This document shows positions 53,301 to 63,272 of a stretch of 64,000 nucleotides of DNA, one piece after another. The notes beneath the pieces were generated by a model. That model ran no database searches. It saw nothing but the letters and a program-made list of their open reading frames with translations, and was not told the DNA's origin. Numbering within the stretch: position 1 is the first letter of the stretch; each line of letters begins with the position of its first letter. Origin of the DNA: Sordariomycetes sp. S80-01Y (Eukaryota > Ascomycota > Sordariomycetes); assembly GCA_037042185.1 (NCBI GenBank), contig JAXQJY010000019.1:372001-436000 (forward strand). The letters are read 5' to 3'. The position numbers and the translations under genes were made by a program.

Positions 53301-53830
53301 TTGAAGCTCTGATGCGCCGTGAGCAGCTTGAGAGGGACATGGCTCAGGAGTCTGCCGAACAAGAAGAAGAAGAAGGGGAAGAAGCGAAGGATGTAAAGCC
53401 CACGCCTGCAGATGATGGGCGAAGACAACCTAGGGAGCAACACCGTCGCAGCACCCTGCGCATTCTCAATTCGAATGCGGGACCCAGCAGCACTTCATCT
53501 GGTGCCATCAGCGACGCAGCGAGCAGCGTCACTGATGATGAGAAGACGCCAACCACTGTTGTCACCGATGACAACAGGCGAGCTTCTCAGGCACGCAGCG
53601 CTTCCGAAGCCGAAGCCGAGGTCGAGGCTCGACTCCTCAAGACCTTGATGCCACTTTTACAAAACATGCAGACCACGCTGAACGAGATGCAAAGAAACAG
53701 CGCTTCTAAGGAGTTGTCTAAGAAGTTTATGGATTCAGCCCTTGCCCTTACGGGGCCCCTGATGGGAGACGCAGAGCAGAGCGACGAGCGCAAGACACAG
53801 CCCCCTTCAGAGGGGTTGCTTTCAGAGTAG
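50378..53830 (+). CDS. Large Ser/Pro/Thr-rich disordered protein, unknown function
   Basis: 1150 aa, single open frame from ATG 50378. Most of the chain is low-complexity and predicted disordered, with many Ser-Pro/Thr-Pro sites that would suit kinase regulation. Conserved-looking islands are DPFRDIAREQVDRETLRDLA (residues about 60-80), HQYMAISVPFNGTGDG, NPFQLSIRVSTAEPGVRSLL with LVDEWLEDQ, and a Lys/Arg-rich helix AERRMARRARVREKVQRDLD. The end has two coiled-coil-like stretches: LEALMRREQLERDMAQESAE and LLQNMQTTLNEMQRNSASK. No catalytic motif or membrane span is present. I do not recognise a function; a scaffold or signalling role is a guess. It may contain undetected 3n introns. Confidence 0.75.
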   Translation: MPPTSTEHHQRARSLSTGTAPARAVDDAPEFDKAKRAAIPRAASTLGMYNTAREDKDAGDPFRDIAREQVDRETLRDLAHFFKHTRPPTTRYMDPASAENCFGKSGSGSGENHSKRWSIRSLRRGTKGKPRPSSLQLRDSTILKTTAAGHQYMAISVPFNGTGDGRPSFQSRLSALQQQHIAPVLGSPRRNSSADIQGTASPTSSRTQPSKHESADLAAVVSRSSSRFDKNPFQLSIRVSTAEPGVRSLLKLVDEWLEDQHSSDSPQAVQGQRLIGPSQPSTGAVPTVLSPVVSEIVEEELDDDGSAGTPTTAPTTAPTPTIMVKPALSSSPVRDSPGDAPYQTASLPMTPPAVESQGDSFPDLAPRPQSAGASMASPRSPESASRVALSTFPNTSPAKQSPVRSPKQGRKPANISVKRTLEVPQAQIQPDSPGFPKMLAAMTFPSPPESVKCHSASNSIASSDPNRSIATPPLTGRSSVTSSTPSTLDQRVMHPARPGLKHYKSDSAFNSSYVSQRSIASSLGTYDGNSAEISIAKMSKGRSEHRKKPSYTFNKPSRLNLVSAADDSSMRRASLDSVVRTEEGSQRQSTVSTIASSRQSMASDRHRHSIKSDTSAASDATAMDEAFSKARYSNRDSVSTFDERRRSETQCSTRSVSSSGTNGTAASLAERRMARRARVREKVQRDLDATKIKNVQVQKPPSFGVADAVDSPVLGWFPQLGQGAHPQANKKTPQVPSRLALQSVAPDTPSETTPTESKPLRHASRRSSVGDISQLIPETVEETTTPVTPKAPQPPFTFSPIMAEQTAPDGEAEPEEPSTPTVPELTLTSIMTVADIEAQSPDSTLRPLSLLTTGSSAPPIVPPRSTLRPDTQPSARQRRLPVRVSKNPLELTVNTKTKSKRNSSPHIPTPPVSPDPGSSRLSFFSIKPTSAPPSTNYHQSWTHPPQHSRQTQSLKDKETEWLTNHQRQTAEDWRLEALMRREQLERDMAQESAEQEEEEGEEAKDVKPTPADDGRRQPREQHRRSTLRILNSNAGPSSTSSGAISDAASSVTDDEKTPTTVVTDDNRRASQARSASEAEAEVEARLLKTLMPLLQNMQTTLNEMQRNSASKELSKKFMDSALALTGPLMGDAEQSDERKTQPPSEGLLSE

Positions 53831-54329
53831 CGATTCAATTTTGCGAATATTAGCTTTCACTAAGGACTTTAATGATCTAACCGAATATTGGTGCCAATGG
53901 ATCCGACGTGCCCTTACAGCCTAGCTTGGTCACCGCACTGGCATGATGCAAGCTCGGACAATTCCACGGCCGACAGTTTCAGCAGCGTAAGGTGGCGTGC
54001 TCATAAGGCAACCGCTAAGCGGCTATCCGTGAAGTGAAATGAATCACACTACGAGTAAAAGTTCACTATCGTAAGCGCCAACTACAGCACCTTAACCCAT
54101 CGGCCCTAGGGACTGGAGGGTGTTGAAGAGTTTGGAGCAAAACATGCCTCGCGTGACTCGGTAAAAAGTGCTTGAACTACAGCTGGAATCGAGGAAGCTG
54201 ATATAGGAACGATTCTCAACATGGCTTGCCATAATCCAAGGGCTGAGGCCAACATGGTAGGCTTTGTCTTGTGACCTTGTGTATCTATAGCCGCTGTTTC
54301 TTGCGCTTTCGTCTAATAGTACCATCTGT
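53831..54329. other. Convergent 3' flanks
   Basis: 499 bp between two convergent stop codons. No gene seen. Confidence 0.4.
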
Positions 54330-55224
54330 CTAAACCACCGAACGGGAGTTTTCAACCTTCGGGTAGGTGGCTGTTGACAAGTCTCCCGGAAACCTCCATC
54401 CAAACATGACGACAACACCAAACATCAGAACACCATCAAAGACATACAACGTCCACTCATTCCGTAGAAGATATCCGTCGTGGCCCATTATGTACTCCAC
54501 GACACGGAATATTGAACGGACCATAATAAGCGCGCTGACCGCGTAAAGCATGATCATGAGGTCTTTCCATCGCTGGTCCCCGCTTGTTGCCTCGACTGAC
54601 CTGAGCCTGACATATCTTTTGTGGAAGATTGCAGCAGTAACAGCAAATAGCCCAAAGACTATAATTTGAACGAACAGGCCGCCGAGGATGATGTATTCGC
54701 CGGTCTTCATCGAGTCGAGAGTAACCATGGCGCTGGCGCCACCAGCCTGCACAACGAATGACACGACATCGCCGCATACGAAGATCTTGGTGAGCCACTT
54801 GACAGGGACGACGGAAAGGCACTCTGCGCCCAGACTTCGGATGATGCGCCCAAGAACCATGTACACGGATGCGGCAAAGAGTGCTGGCGCGACGAGGATG
54901 AAGGTGCTCTGGATAACATACGGCATGAGCTCGTCCGTTTGGTTTTTCGCGATGGATCTCGAGACATATCCAACAACCTCAACTGGAAAAAGGGGACCAG
55001 GTTAGCGAGATTTTCAGGACCCTTGGTGATGCCGTGGAACGAGTGAACTTACACAGGCCACCAATGATGAAGACGGTGCAAAACCAAGCGCGTGTCCGGA
55101 TCATACGCCATGTCACGAACGCTGTTCCCAAGATAAACAGCGCCGTAAAAAGAGCGCCCGCAGCCGTTGACGGCACGTACAGCCAGAGGTAGTAGTCGCC
55201 TCGGTATGGTTTGAGTTGAGCCAT
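54330..55224 (-). CDS. RTA1-like membrane protein (module B)
   Basis: 274 aa from ATG 55224. Exons 55053-55224 and 54330-54982, intron 54983-55052 (GTAAGT...TTCCAG). The join restores IIGGLFEVVGYVSRSIA, the same place where the module A and third RTA1 genes are interrupted, which supports common descent. Later motifs are MPYVIQSTFILVAPALFAAS, YMVLGRIIRSLGAE and ALIMVRSIFRVVEYIMGHDG, with a short charged cytosolic tail (TYPKVENSRSVV). Seven hydrophobic helices are traceable. It is divergent from a second Upc2-like regulator with 435 bp between starts. Confidence 0.88.
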
Positions 55225-55659
55225 CGGGGTGGGTGGACGCAGAACACCAAGTCGTCTTAGGTATTGGGAAATGTGCGTGATGGCTTGGGGCTCTTCAAAG
55301 TATATAGATTCTCCCAGTCCCCAATGGTTCTGACTCATGTGAGACGAGTAGTGAAGCAAAGCGATCATGAATAGCTTGTCCTTGGCAACTCCGGCTCGTA
55401 TTGTCGCATTGGCTCGTAACTCTCGTACTTTCGTATTCGGAACATTCATGTGTACGAGTCAGCCCCAGCGTCTGCGCCAGCAAAGTTAGATCTGACCAAC
55501 GGAATCCGGCAAGGCGCTTGGAGATCCCAGATTTGTCCCGCCTCGTACAATACGAGCCCTCCGCTTCTCATCCTTTGTTGCTCAACATCTTCTCAGTAAT
55601 GGTCGCCTGATTACACTTACTCGCGTCGCAAACGAAGCAACCATCCCGTCGACCCCTCT
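55225..55659. promoter_or_regulatory. Divergent promoter of module B (RTA1/regulator)
   Basis: 435 bp between divergent starts. TCGTATT occurs at 55396-55402 and 55431-55437, each one base different from the TCGTATA sterol-response core. Confidence 0.45.
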
Positions 55660-56844
55660 ATGGCACCACCACCAGAATCCAAAAAAGCAGAGACCCGTCG
55701 CCCGCATACAAAGTCCCGAACTGGCTGTCTGATCTGCAAGAAGCGCAGGGTCAAATGCGATGAAGGTCGTCCCCGGTGTCGCAACTGCTCATTCGCAGAT
55801 AGGCCTTGCTCGTATCCACGGGATCCTCGAGACCGGCACGTCGCCCTGGGGACCAGCTCAGCGAGCCCAGCGAGCCCAGCGAGCGCTACCGATGGAGTGA
55901 GCGACGGAGCCGCCTCGCGTCGCTCGTTCTGCGCCGAGGGTACCTTCACTCTGATTCACATGAATCTGTTCCATCATGCACACTCACACATGGCTGAATT
56001 CTTGGGCATACGTGGCGATGCCGAGCCGCTCATCGATATTGCTGTGAGGAGCTCCCGCACAGAGCCCTTCTACTTGGACCAACTCCTCGCTGTTGCTGGG
56101 CTGCACCTTGCTACCCAAGAACCGCATGCCAGACGAGCCTACCGCCATGAAGCCACAGAGCTGCAAACACGTGCTTTGGGCTCCTTCAACAAACTCCAAA
56201 ACGGAGGCTCTGACGCAAATTATCTCGCCACCTTTCTCTTTGCCACTTTCCTGGGAACGCACATGCTTCACGAGTCTTTGGTTGGTCCTTTTGAAACCTT
56301 GAGCGGCTTCATCCTCACGTTTGTCAACTACACTCGCTTACATCGCGGTGTACGAACCGTGACGAATGTTTACTGGGAAGAAATTCTGCAGTCACATTTG
56401 CGACCGCTGCTTTACCTGGAAGAGATATCGCACGACCCCGACACCAGTCCGATGGGCCACGAGACGACTCCCTTCCGGGAGTTTCTCGAGTCCATGTCTG
56501 GTGGTCCGTCGCCGTCTGTTGGGCATTGCCTATCTGCTCTGAAATGGGTTCAATGGATGATAGACTTAACAAAACGCGACCCTTCAAGGCCCGATGCTGC
56601 CATTCAAGCTATCGTTGCATGGCCACTCGTCATCCCCGATGAGTTCATCACGGCCTTGTACCAGCATCAGCCGGAGGCTTTCGTCGTACTAGCCCACTAC
56701 GCAGTCATGTTACACAAGTTCCGAGACTTCTGGGTTTTCTCGAGTGCGGGCGCTCCTTTGTTCAGGATGATAGAAAAGCATCTTGGAGACTTTTGGGCAG
56801 ACGCTTTGACATGGCCGAAAATGCAGTTTAGTCATATAACATGA
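55660..56844 (+). CDS. Upc2-like Zn2Cys6 transcription factor (module B)
   Basis: 394 aa, no intron apparent. The zinc cluster is at residues 23-50 (GCLICKKRRVKCDEGRPRCR, then NCSFADRPC) after a basic leader (RRPHTKSRT). A small Ala/Ser/Pro linker is encoded by a 9-bp repeat near 55860. The FTLIHMNLFHHAHSHM segment and the helical remainder (QLLAVAGLHLATQEPHARR, HAVMLHKFRDFW-type end) fit the same family as the regulator at 45755, with a slightly shorter chain. It is paired divergently with an RTA1 gene. Unlike the module A copy, the zinc cluster is not interrupted by an intron. Confidence 0.82.
   Translation: MAPPPESKKAETRRPHTKSRTGCLICKKRRVKCDEGRPRCRNCSFADRPCSYPRDPRDRHVALGTSSASPASPASATDGVSDGAASRRSFCAEGTFTLIHMNLFHHAHSHMAEFLGIRGDAEPLIDIAVRSSRTEPFYLDQLLAVAGLHLATQEPHARRAYRHEATELQTRALGSFNKLQNGGSDANYLATFLFATFLGTHMLHESLVGPFETLSGFILTFVNYTRLHRGVRTVTNVYWEEILQSHLRPLLYLEEISHDPDTSPMGHETTPFREFLESMSGGPSPSVGHCLSALKWVQWMIDLTKRDPSRPDAAIQAIVAWPLVIPDEFITALYQHQPEAFVVLAHYAVMLHKFRDFWVFSSAGAPLFRMIEKHLGDFWADALTWPKMQFSHIT
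55856..55886 (+). repeat. Short 9-bp tandem repeat in coding sequence
   Basis: About three copies of AGCGAGCCC encode a Ser-Pro-Ala linker after the zinc cluster of the module B regulator. It could vary in copy number between strains. Confidence 0.5.
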
Positions 56845-57459
56845 CAGCTTTGACAACTAATACATCGCTTTTTGAGGCTTTGAGTTTCAACTAGCGAAGC
56901 TAAGCCAAGCCATGACTGCCGTCGTAGAACTTACTATACGCGATATACTGCGACGTCGGCGCAAGACAGTGCATCTGTGAGAAGCTTGATTTCGGAAGCA
57001 TATCATCCGTGGACAGCACGTTCAGGGCTTTAAAGAACGATACCGCACCCGATGGGCCCACATAAACTTTATACAAGTATCTGATCATACATTCACGCCG
57101 TCAAGTGCTGAGACTGGTCGTTCGGGCCATTAAGCTGCGCACGAGACCGTGAGAGGTAATCGATCTCACGGCACGACGTGGAAGACGTTGAAGATAATAC
57201 GCGGGAGCAGAACACCCCTCGTGAAGACCTTTCGTGTGCGCAGGGAAGTGCAAGAGTGCGATATCGGTATCCGGACATGATGACTTGGGAGTCCCTTAAG
57301 AACGGTCACCGACATGGATCTTGTGCCCTCATGGCACAGAAAGCACCTTTATCTACCGAAAGCCAAGTCTACTACTGATATATTGTCATATAAGGATGTC
57401 CAGCCTCATCTACCTTATTCACGAAGACCCTGACGCTCAATATGAGCATCCATCTGAAT
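56845..57459. other. Convergent 3' flanks
   Basis: 615 bp between convergent stop codons. Only short frames; no gene supported. Confidence 0.4.
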
Positions 57460-58478
57460 CTAAGCCAAATTGCTATAATGGTTCCGTCCGACCATGGGAG
57501 CCATGTCTGTGGCATCTCCGGGCGCCGGCTTTGTCTCCAGTGTCCTTCGCGCCGAGAACAACACCCTGGGATGATAAAAAGCGAAAATACCAGCGACGAT
57601 AATCATCAAAAGAGCGTCCAGTAGATAAACGTAGATCTCCTTCTTCAAAAGCGCTCCATTGTGCCCTTGAGCGTACTCTATCATTCGGAAGACAGAGCGC
57701 ACCAGGATCAGAGCGCTTACGAGGTAGAGGACGCGGATTTGCGGTTTCCAAGGAGCAAGACTGTTGCGAGACTTGACGGTTGGTCGCCTGTTGATTCGAA
57801 GATGAAAGAGGGCGGTGACAACCATGAAGCCACTGAAAAATACGACTTGGACACCTAAACCGAGAAGAATAATTGTGTTCCCGAGATCTTGACTGCTTTG
57901 GGAATCCGACGCCGCGAGGAGGCCACCGCCTGTGTAAACGATGTCAGCCATTGTACCGGAATGAACACAGGTTTCCCGAAAGAGAAATCAGGACAGACCT
58001 CCTCCTTGTCCAAAGATGGACAGGATATCCCCCAACAAGAACAATTTGGTAAGCCACTTGGTCGGAATGAGGGAGTGGTGATCGGCGTCTAGAAAGCCTA
58101 TGATACGTCCGAGTAACATGTAGATGGAGGCGGCGTAGAAAGCTGGTCCGAGAAGGATAAGAAGAGTTTGCATGATGTACGGCATCAATGTCCAGTCAGG
58201 GGTCTGCTTAGAAGAATAGCCTCGGGCGGCATATCCAATTGCTTCGACTGACAGAAAGCTGCCATCAGCAACAACCCTGGGCGACGAAGACGAAGTAGCT
58301 TACAAAGGCAACCAACCAGAAAAGGAATGAAGAACCACGTCTTTTCGCGAAAGATGATATGGGCGTGTCGTATCGATGCTGCTGCGAAGAGAATGGCGAA
58401 GATGACGGCTCCCACAAACGTAGGCGTGTAATGATATAGTTTGAACCCTCCCTCGTCGGCTGCAGCGTCTTCTGCCAT
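57460..58478 (-). CDS. RTA1-like membrane protein (third copy)
   Basis: 297 aa. Exons 58304-58478, 57999-58247 and 57460-57929; introns 58248-58303 (GTAAGC...GTCAG) and 57930-57998 (GTCTGT...CACAG). Joins give LVGCLFEAIGYAARGYSSK and the Gly-rich loop IFGQGGGGGLLAASDSQ, which is characteristic of RTA1 proteins. Other marks are LMPYIMQTLLILLGPAFYAA, ASIYMLLGRIIGFLDADHHS and ALILVRSVFRMIEYAQGHNG. Seven hydrophobic segments. The extra intron in the Gly-rich loop distinguishes it from the other two RTA1 genes here. It has no adjacent regulator of its own. Confidence 0.88.
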
Positions 58479-60099
58479 GGTGCGAAAAACGGAAAAGAAG
58501 TTCAAATGCACTGGTCAGGGAAAAAGTATATCGACGATGTGAAACTGGAAAGGGAATGACGGTTGGCAAAGCAGAAAGAAAGACAAGTGAGTGAAGAGAT
58601 CGAATTGGGTAGATGTTACCGGAAATGTCGTTCAAGGGAAGCTGGAAGAGTCTTCTTGTTATTATAAGTACATCTGTGGAAGCTCACGCAAACCTTCCTC
58701 TTCCTTGCCCTGCTTCGAATCAAGAATCCCTGTGAAGAGCAAGTGGAACATTTTTAGCACTGCCACCGAGAATTTATGAGTGCTGGCACGCAAAGATGCC
58801 CACCTTCGCGCTCGTACCATGCTAGGGAGCGATTGCCCGGCCTGCTCATTAGAGAAAAGAGGAGAAGACGGGCCGGCTATCTATCAGAATGCTAATTCAG
58901 GGGTATGGAAATTACACGACGCGAGTCTACATTCCCTCAGGGAGCTCGTAGACTCAATGCTGGGTTGGAGTTCGAAGCGATCAGGCTCGTAAACTCGTAT
59001 GCGGTGCGATGCGACTGGTGCCACTCTGACGGGTTGACTCGGCTTCGGCATGACGATGCCGTTGAGCCGGCGCCATGGCGGCCGTTTCAGCTTCGCCATG
59101 TTACAATAAAGATGTCGATGCAGGGGAAATTCGGAAAGGCATCCAAGCCCTCGTATCTATCCGAGCGCGGTCGGTCCACCTCGGGTTGGAGACATCGAAA
59201 ATAGACTGTGGGCTAACATGAATGATAAGTGGGCTTGATTCAGATTGTGAAACAAAGTGTCAATGGCGGCTAATCACAAGTCCAACAACAATCTTTCTCA
59301 CTGCCCGTTCAAACCCTCTCTTGATCCTTAGTCCCGCAGCCTACAGCCAGCCAGCTTGTCTAGGCGCGGCCCAAACGCCAGAGGTTATCCGCTTGTCAAA
59401 ATCAGGATGTCCTCATAGAGTTTTAGGTGAAAGTTGATGTCACAGAAGCCGTGCAGGTCAATCTTCTTGGTGTTATAAAGCTAATCGGCCGTGCAAGATA
59501 AGCGTGCCAGCCTAGCATCGATGTCGTTGCGCGTTGACAATCAGGGTTACTGTGGTTTGCCACCGCTCCAACAGAAACCCCCGGAATATCCGGGTAGCTA
59601 TCGCGGAACATTTGCAATAATGAAAAATAGCAAAATAGCAATTCGCGATTGCGTCTATATTCAGTCTTTTGAAGTAACTGACAGGAGGTCGGGTCCGATC
59701 ACCATAGTCCAGGGGGGGCGGTCTGGGACCAGATAAGCAACGAATATATTCGATTTACACTTCATGAATTATCACATACGACCATACCTAGTGGAAAATA
59801 CGGGATCCCGTCCGCTCTCCCATAGTCAAGCCGCTAAGGGGCTGATTAGTAGTTGGGTCGGTGACGACCAGCGAATACCGGCTGTTGTATGTTTTTTATT
59901 TTTGTCCTTATTTTTGATTCAAAACACACATGTAGCCAAGGCAGAAAGCATCTAGGAAGGCTGGTATGACATGTGTGGTGAGGATTGTTGTTGATCTAGC
60001 CTTGGGCCTCTCTAGGCTGCTGCTTTTCTCGCATGAACGGAACGCACGCGACTTGGAGCTGTCTTTCTATGGCTCAACCTGAACCTAATCCCATACCGG
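58479..60099. other. Gene-poor stretch
   Basis: 1.6 kb with only short, mutually overlapping frames. A small perfect palindrome (CCCGGA-ATA-TCCGGG) lies at 59580-59594. No intact gene or terminal repeats recognised. It adjoins the P450 relic, so part may be further decayed sequence. Confidence 0.45.
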
Positions 60100-61180
60100 T
60101 GTGCCACTAATAGGAATCGATGATGCCTCAGTGTTCAAGCGGCCGTGCGGAATATGGTGCAAAACGCGACCACTCTACTCGATCAACTGGTACGTCTCGG
60201 TCAACCCGCGCAGCACTGATGTGGCGACTGCGAGCATCAGGAACTACCCTATGCAATGGTGTACTCCGACGCCGGATGTCACGGCGCGGCACTGTTGATT
60301 TGTTACGTCGAACATCAACGGATCCTCGTGGCCCTTTTCATCACGGTTTGCGGAGGCTTGAGGCACAAACACGACCTCATCCACCATGACTTGCTGACCA
60401 AGCACCTGTGTGTTGGTAGTGCCGAGATGGGCGAGGTGCATGGAGTTGCCTTCCCAGCGTAGGGCTTCGTCGGCAGCACGACCGCGGTGCCGATCACGTT
60501 GGACATAGTGAAGCACAGGTAATTGAGCGCCTTGTGGTGTGTGGGCTGGCCCGCGTCCTCACACTGGGTGATGCCGGCGAAGTTCTCATCTCTCAGGTTG
60601 CTGCGTCGGTCTGCCAAGATGTCCTCGATCAGGGCCATCTGCTCAATCACCACTTTACTGTCGGAGCAGGACGCTACGTGATCTTGGTCTAAGCTTGAGC
60701 AGATTATCTTGATGCTAATAGTGCTGGGCAACTGCACCTCGTCACCCTCGCGATGGGAGAAAGCGAGATCGATGTCCGCCTGGATGTGGTGTGCGAGAGA
60801 ACCCACAGCGACACAGCCCTTTTCTGCGAAAGCTGCAATGTCGACCCGGACGGAACGGTCGATGGCCTCCCTAGCTGCATTAGTAGCCCCGCCGGTCGTA
60901 CAGCGCTCGACCACTGACTAGAGGCACGGTATATCACGCCATTCAGTGGGAAAAAAGAGTTCATCCAATCCATGCTCCTGCGATGTGCGTTCCACTACGG
61001 GATGTACGCTGCTAAGGGTGTTATAATCAGGGACGACTTTGTTGAACCCTCATGAGAAGTCAGCATCCAGAACGACTTGTTGCTGAATGCCGTGATGAAC
61101 CCCTTGATGTGCCAGAAGATCGGGGCATTTCCCCGCAAAGGGCAGACCGCGGCATGGTGATAGAGGTGGCCGAAATTCGT
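60100..61180 (-). pseudogene. Decayed cytochrome P450 of bacterial-type (soluble CYP) architecture
   Basis: No intact frame, but P450 landmarks appear in order on the minus strand in shifting frames. Around 61.05-61.15 kb: NKSFWMLTSHEGSTK, like the N-terminal 'FWxLTxHE' segment. At 60.5-60.9 kb in one frame: LADRRSNLRDENFAGITQCE and KALNYLCFTMSNVIGTA, like the helix before the oxygen-binding site. At 60.24-60.47 kb in another frame: EALRW (K-helix ExxR), FVPQASANRDEKGHEDPLMF and SGVGVHHCIG (haem loop with axial Cys). A TAG stop follows the haem loop directly, after which LMLAVATSVLRGLTETYQLI continues the L-helix in the same frame. Roughly 50 residues between the I- and K-helices are missing. 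The cysteine loop without a membrane anchor resembles bacterial CYPs or the fungal CYP55 type. Confidence 0.7.
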
Positions 61181-61841
61181 TAGCTGGACGACGTATATTA
61201 GAGCTAGACTATCAAGTTTGGCGAGGGCACATCCATCGGCATTGCTCCTATCCAGCCAAATCCTTACGAGGTCAGTTAACCACTAGATCTCCAGTTCTCA
61301 ACACACTTGGAAAGACGAGCTGCCTGGGCACGCTGGCTGGGGCCGTAGGGATAGGGGCCGTAAATTGGAGAGGGCATTGTGTAATGATGGAAGGCTAACT
61401 TGCAAAACGACCTATCAATCCGGCCCTCGCGCTTATCCCAGTGGGTCTTGCTCAATGTTGGTAGCTATGCTGGCATTCCCCGGACGAGCCAAGGTGCTAT
61501 TCCGGCGGCAGAACTTAATCACTCTTCCAAACAGCTAGCGCAGACCGCAGCTATACAGGTCCGCATCAAGTCCGAATCAAATCCGCAACATATAGAATGA
61601 CATTATCAAAGCCATATCGTGAAGTCCATAGCTCTGAGGGCATTCAAAGTCTAACCTGCATCACTTGGTCGTACCTCAAAATGACTGGCTGGGATAGCCG
61701 ATTTCGAGATCCTACGGAGTACAAGCATACACACGTTACAGTTACCATCAATATCTACTGGATGAACCTTGCTTGCAAGTCTTGGGTCTGGTCAATTTTC
61801 GCCCTTAAGAAATCCCACCTCTCATCATCCATCCATCTAGC
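61181..61841. promoter_or_regulatory. Upstream region of the atypical SDR
   Basis: 661 bp before the SDR start at 61842. No gene supported. Confidence 0.4.
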
Positions 61842-62608
61842 ATGTCTTCCTCCAAGATCCTCCTTCTCCTAGGATCTGGCAAGAACATTGGCCACCACGT
61901 TTCAGAAACCTTCCAAAAAGCAGGATATCAAGTTGCGGTGGTACCTCGCAGCGTGCAAGACGGCGCTGTCACAGATGATGGATATCTCAGCATCCGACGG
62001 GACCTCTCCGACCCGGCCTCCGTACCCTCCATCTTCGAGACCGTCAGGGCAAAGTTTGGCGCGCCCCCCAGCGTCTTTGTCTACAACGCTGCCACTATCA
62101 CGTTTCCTCAAGACCAGAGCAACCCATTCTCGGTTCCGATTGAGGGCCTGAACTCGGATAATGCCGTGAACAACACCAGTGCTTATATTGCTGCCCGGGA
62201 GGCGGTTGCCGGGTTCGAGACACTGAGTGCCGAGACTCCCAAGGCTTTCATATACACGGGAAACCTCTTCGCAGGAAAGGTTCTGCCGCTGCCGCTCTTC
62301 GCATCGATTGGAATGAGCAAGAGCGCTGCGAGCTTCTGGGTCGGTTCGGCCTCGGAGTTTTACAAGGACAAGGGATACAAGTATGTCGTGGCCTTGCCTG
62401 TCATCAGCAGAGTGCTAATTTCCGCCGCTTCTTCTACGCAGGTGAACGGAAGGTAGATGGGAGTCCAGTGAGCTTGGAAGAGTTGTCGGGCCCGGGTGCT
62501 GCCCGATTTTATTTCCACTTGGCTGAGCAAAGTCCTGATGTCCCTTGGTACGCAACATTTGTCACTGGAAAGGGATATGTTCATTTTCCAGAGTCGTCCA
62601 GGCATTAG
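61842..62608 (+). CDS. Atypical short-chain dehydrogenase-like protein
   Basis: SDR-fold protein of about 235-250 aa. It begins MSSSKILLLLGSGKNIGHHV, a Rossmann loop of the GSGxNIG type, with ATG 61842. SVFVYNAATITFPQD is the NNAG-like strand. In place of Tyr-x-x-x-Lys it has ASIGMSKSAASFW, so the Tyr is absent (Ile) and Lys remains. The first frame ends at 62456, but the next 150 nt encode ERKVDGSPVSLEELSGPGAA and VPWYATFVTGKGYVHF, a normal end for this fungal family, closing at 62608. A donor GTATGT at 62381 and a strong acceptor near 62443 (with a GCTAAT branch site) are present but join in the wrong phase. A 1-nt error, an alternative splice or a recent frameshift is needed to connect the parts. 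Confidence 0.65.
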
Positions 62609-63272
62609 GGCCTGTCACCAGGCCGAATATGACAGATTCTTCTAGGATTAGTGACATGCGACCATACGGCACACGCAACCAAGGCAATAAGATCAACAGC
62701 TTTCTTGATGTAGCACACGTTACTCACTGCCAATGGCTTCGATGTTGGCCAAGCACTGTAGAGACGAAGCTGAGTATTTAATAAGGTGACTTGCTTATTT
62801 TTCTTCCTTGACCTGCCGATAGGCGTTGACTACGTCGCTTGTCGCATGGAAATCTTGAATCTCATGCGTATCCAAGATCATCATTTCCACAACCAGTTCC
62901 CCCAATGATCTCTGGCTTTCTCAAGAGAGTTCAACCGTGGAGTAGACCCTTATGAAATGCTTCTAGGCTCGTTGAGGTCGGCCTCGTGCTTCGCTTAGGG
63001 TTGCCACGGCGCTCCGTGAAATGCTGCTGGACGTGGCAGGCTCTTCGCTGATCACCTAACTCGCGGAAAATCAGTGGATTTGTTATCTATGAGAAGCTTA
63101 AACCGCTTCTAATCATACCGAGCAAGTCATTTTGATCTGAAAGTAGGACTTTTCACGTGCTTCAGCTGTGAGGTCCATCGGACCTAGTTCACCGTCTCAT
63201 CGCCCTACTCACACAACTGCTCTTCGAGGGGTTCTCGCAGGATGGTTTACAATCTTGAATTACATAATTTAT
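62609..63272. other. Convergent 3' flanks
   Basis: 664 bp between the SDR end and the dehydratase stop. No gene seen. Confidence 0.4.

Noticed and set aside
59580-59594. CCCGGA-ATA-TCCGGG palindrome as a regulatory site
   Set aside because: Short, isolated and not near a supported gene start; could be chance.
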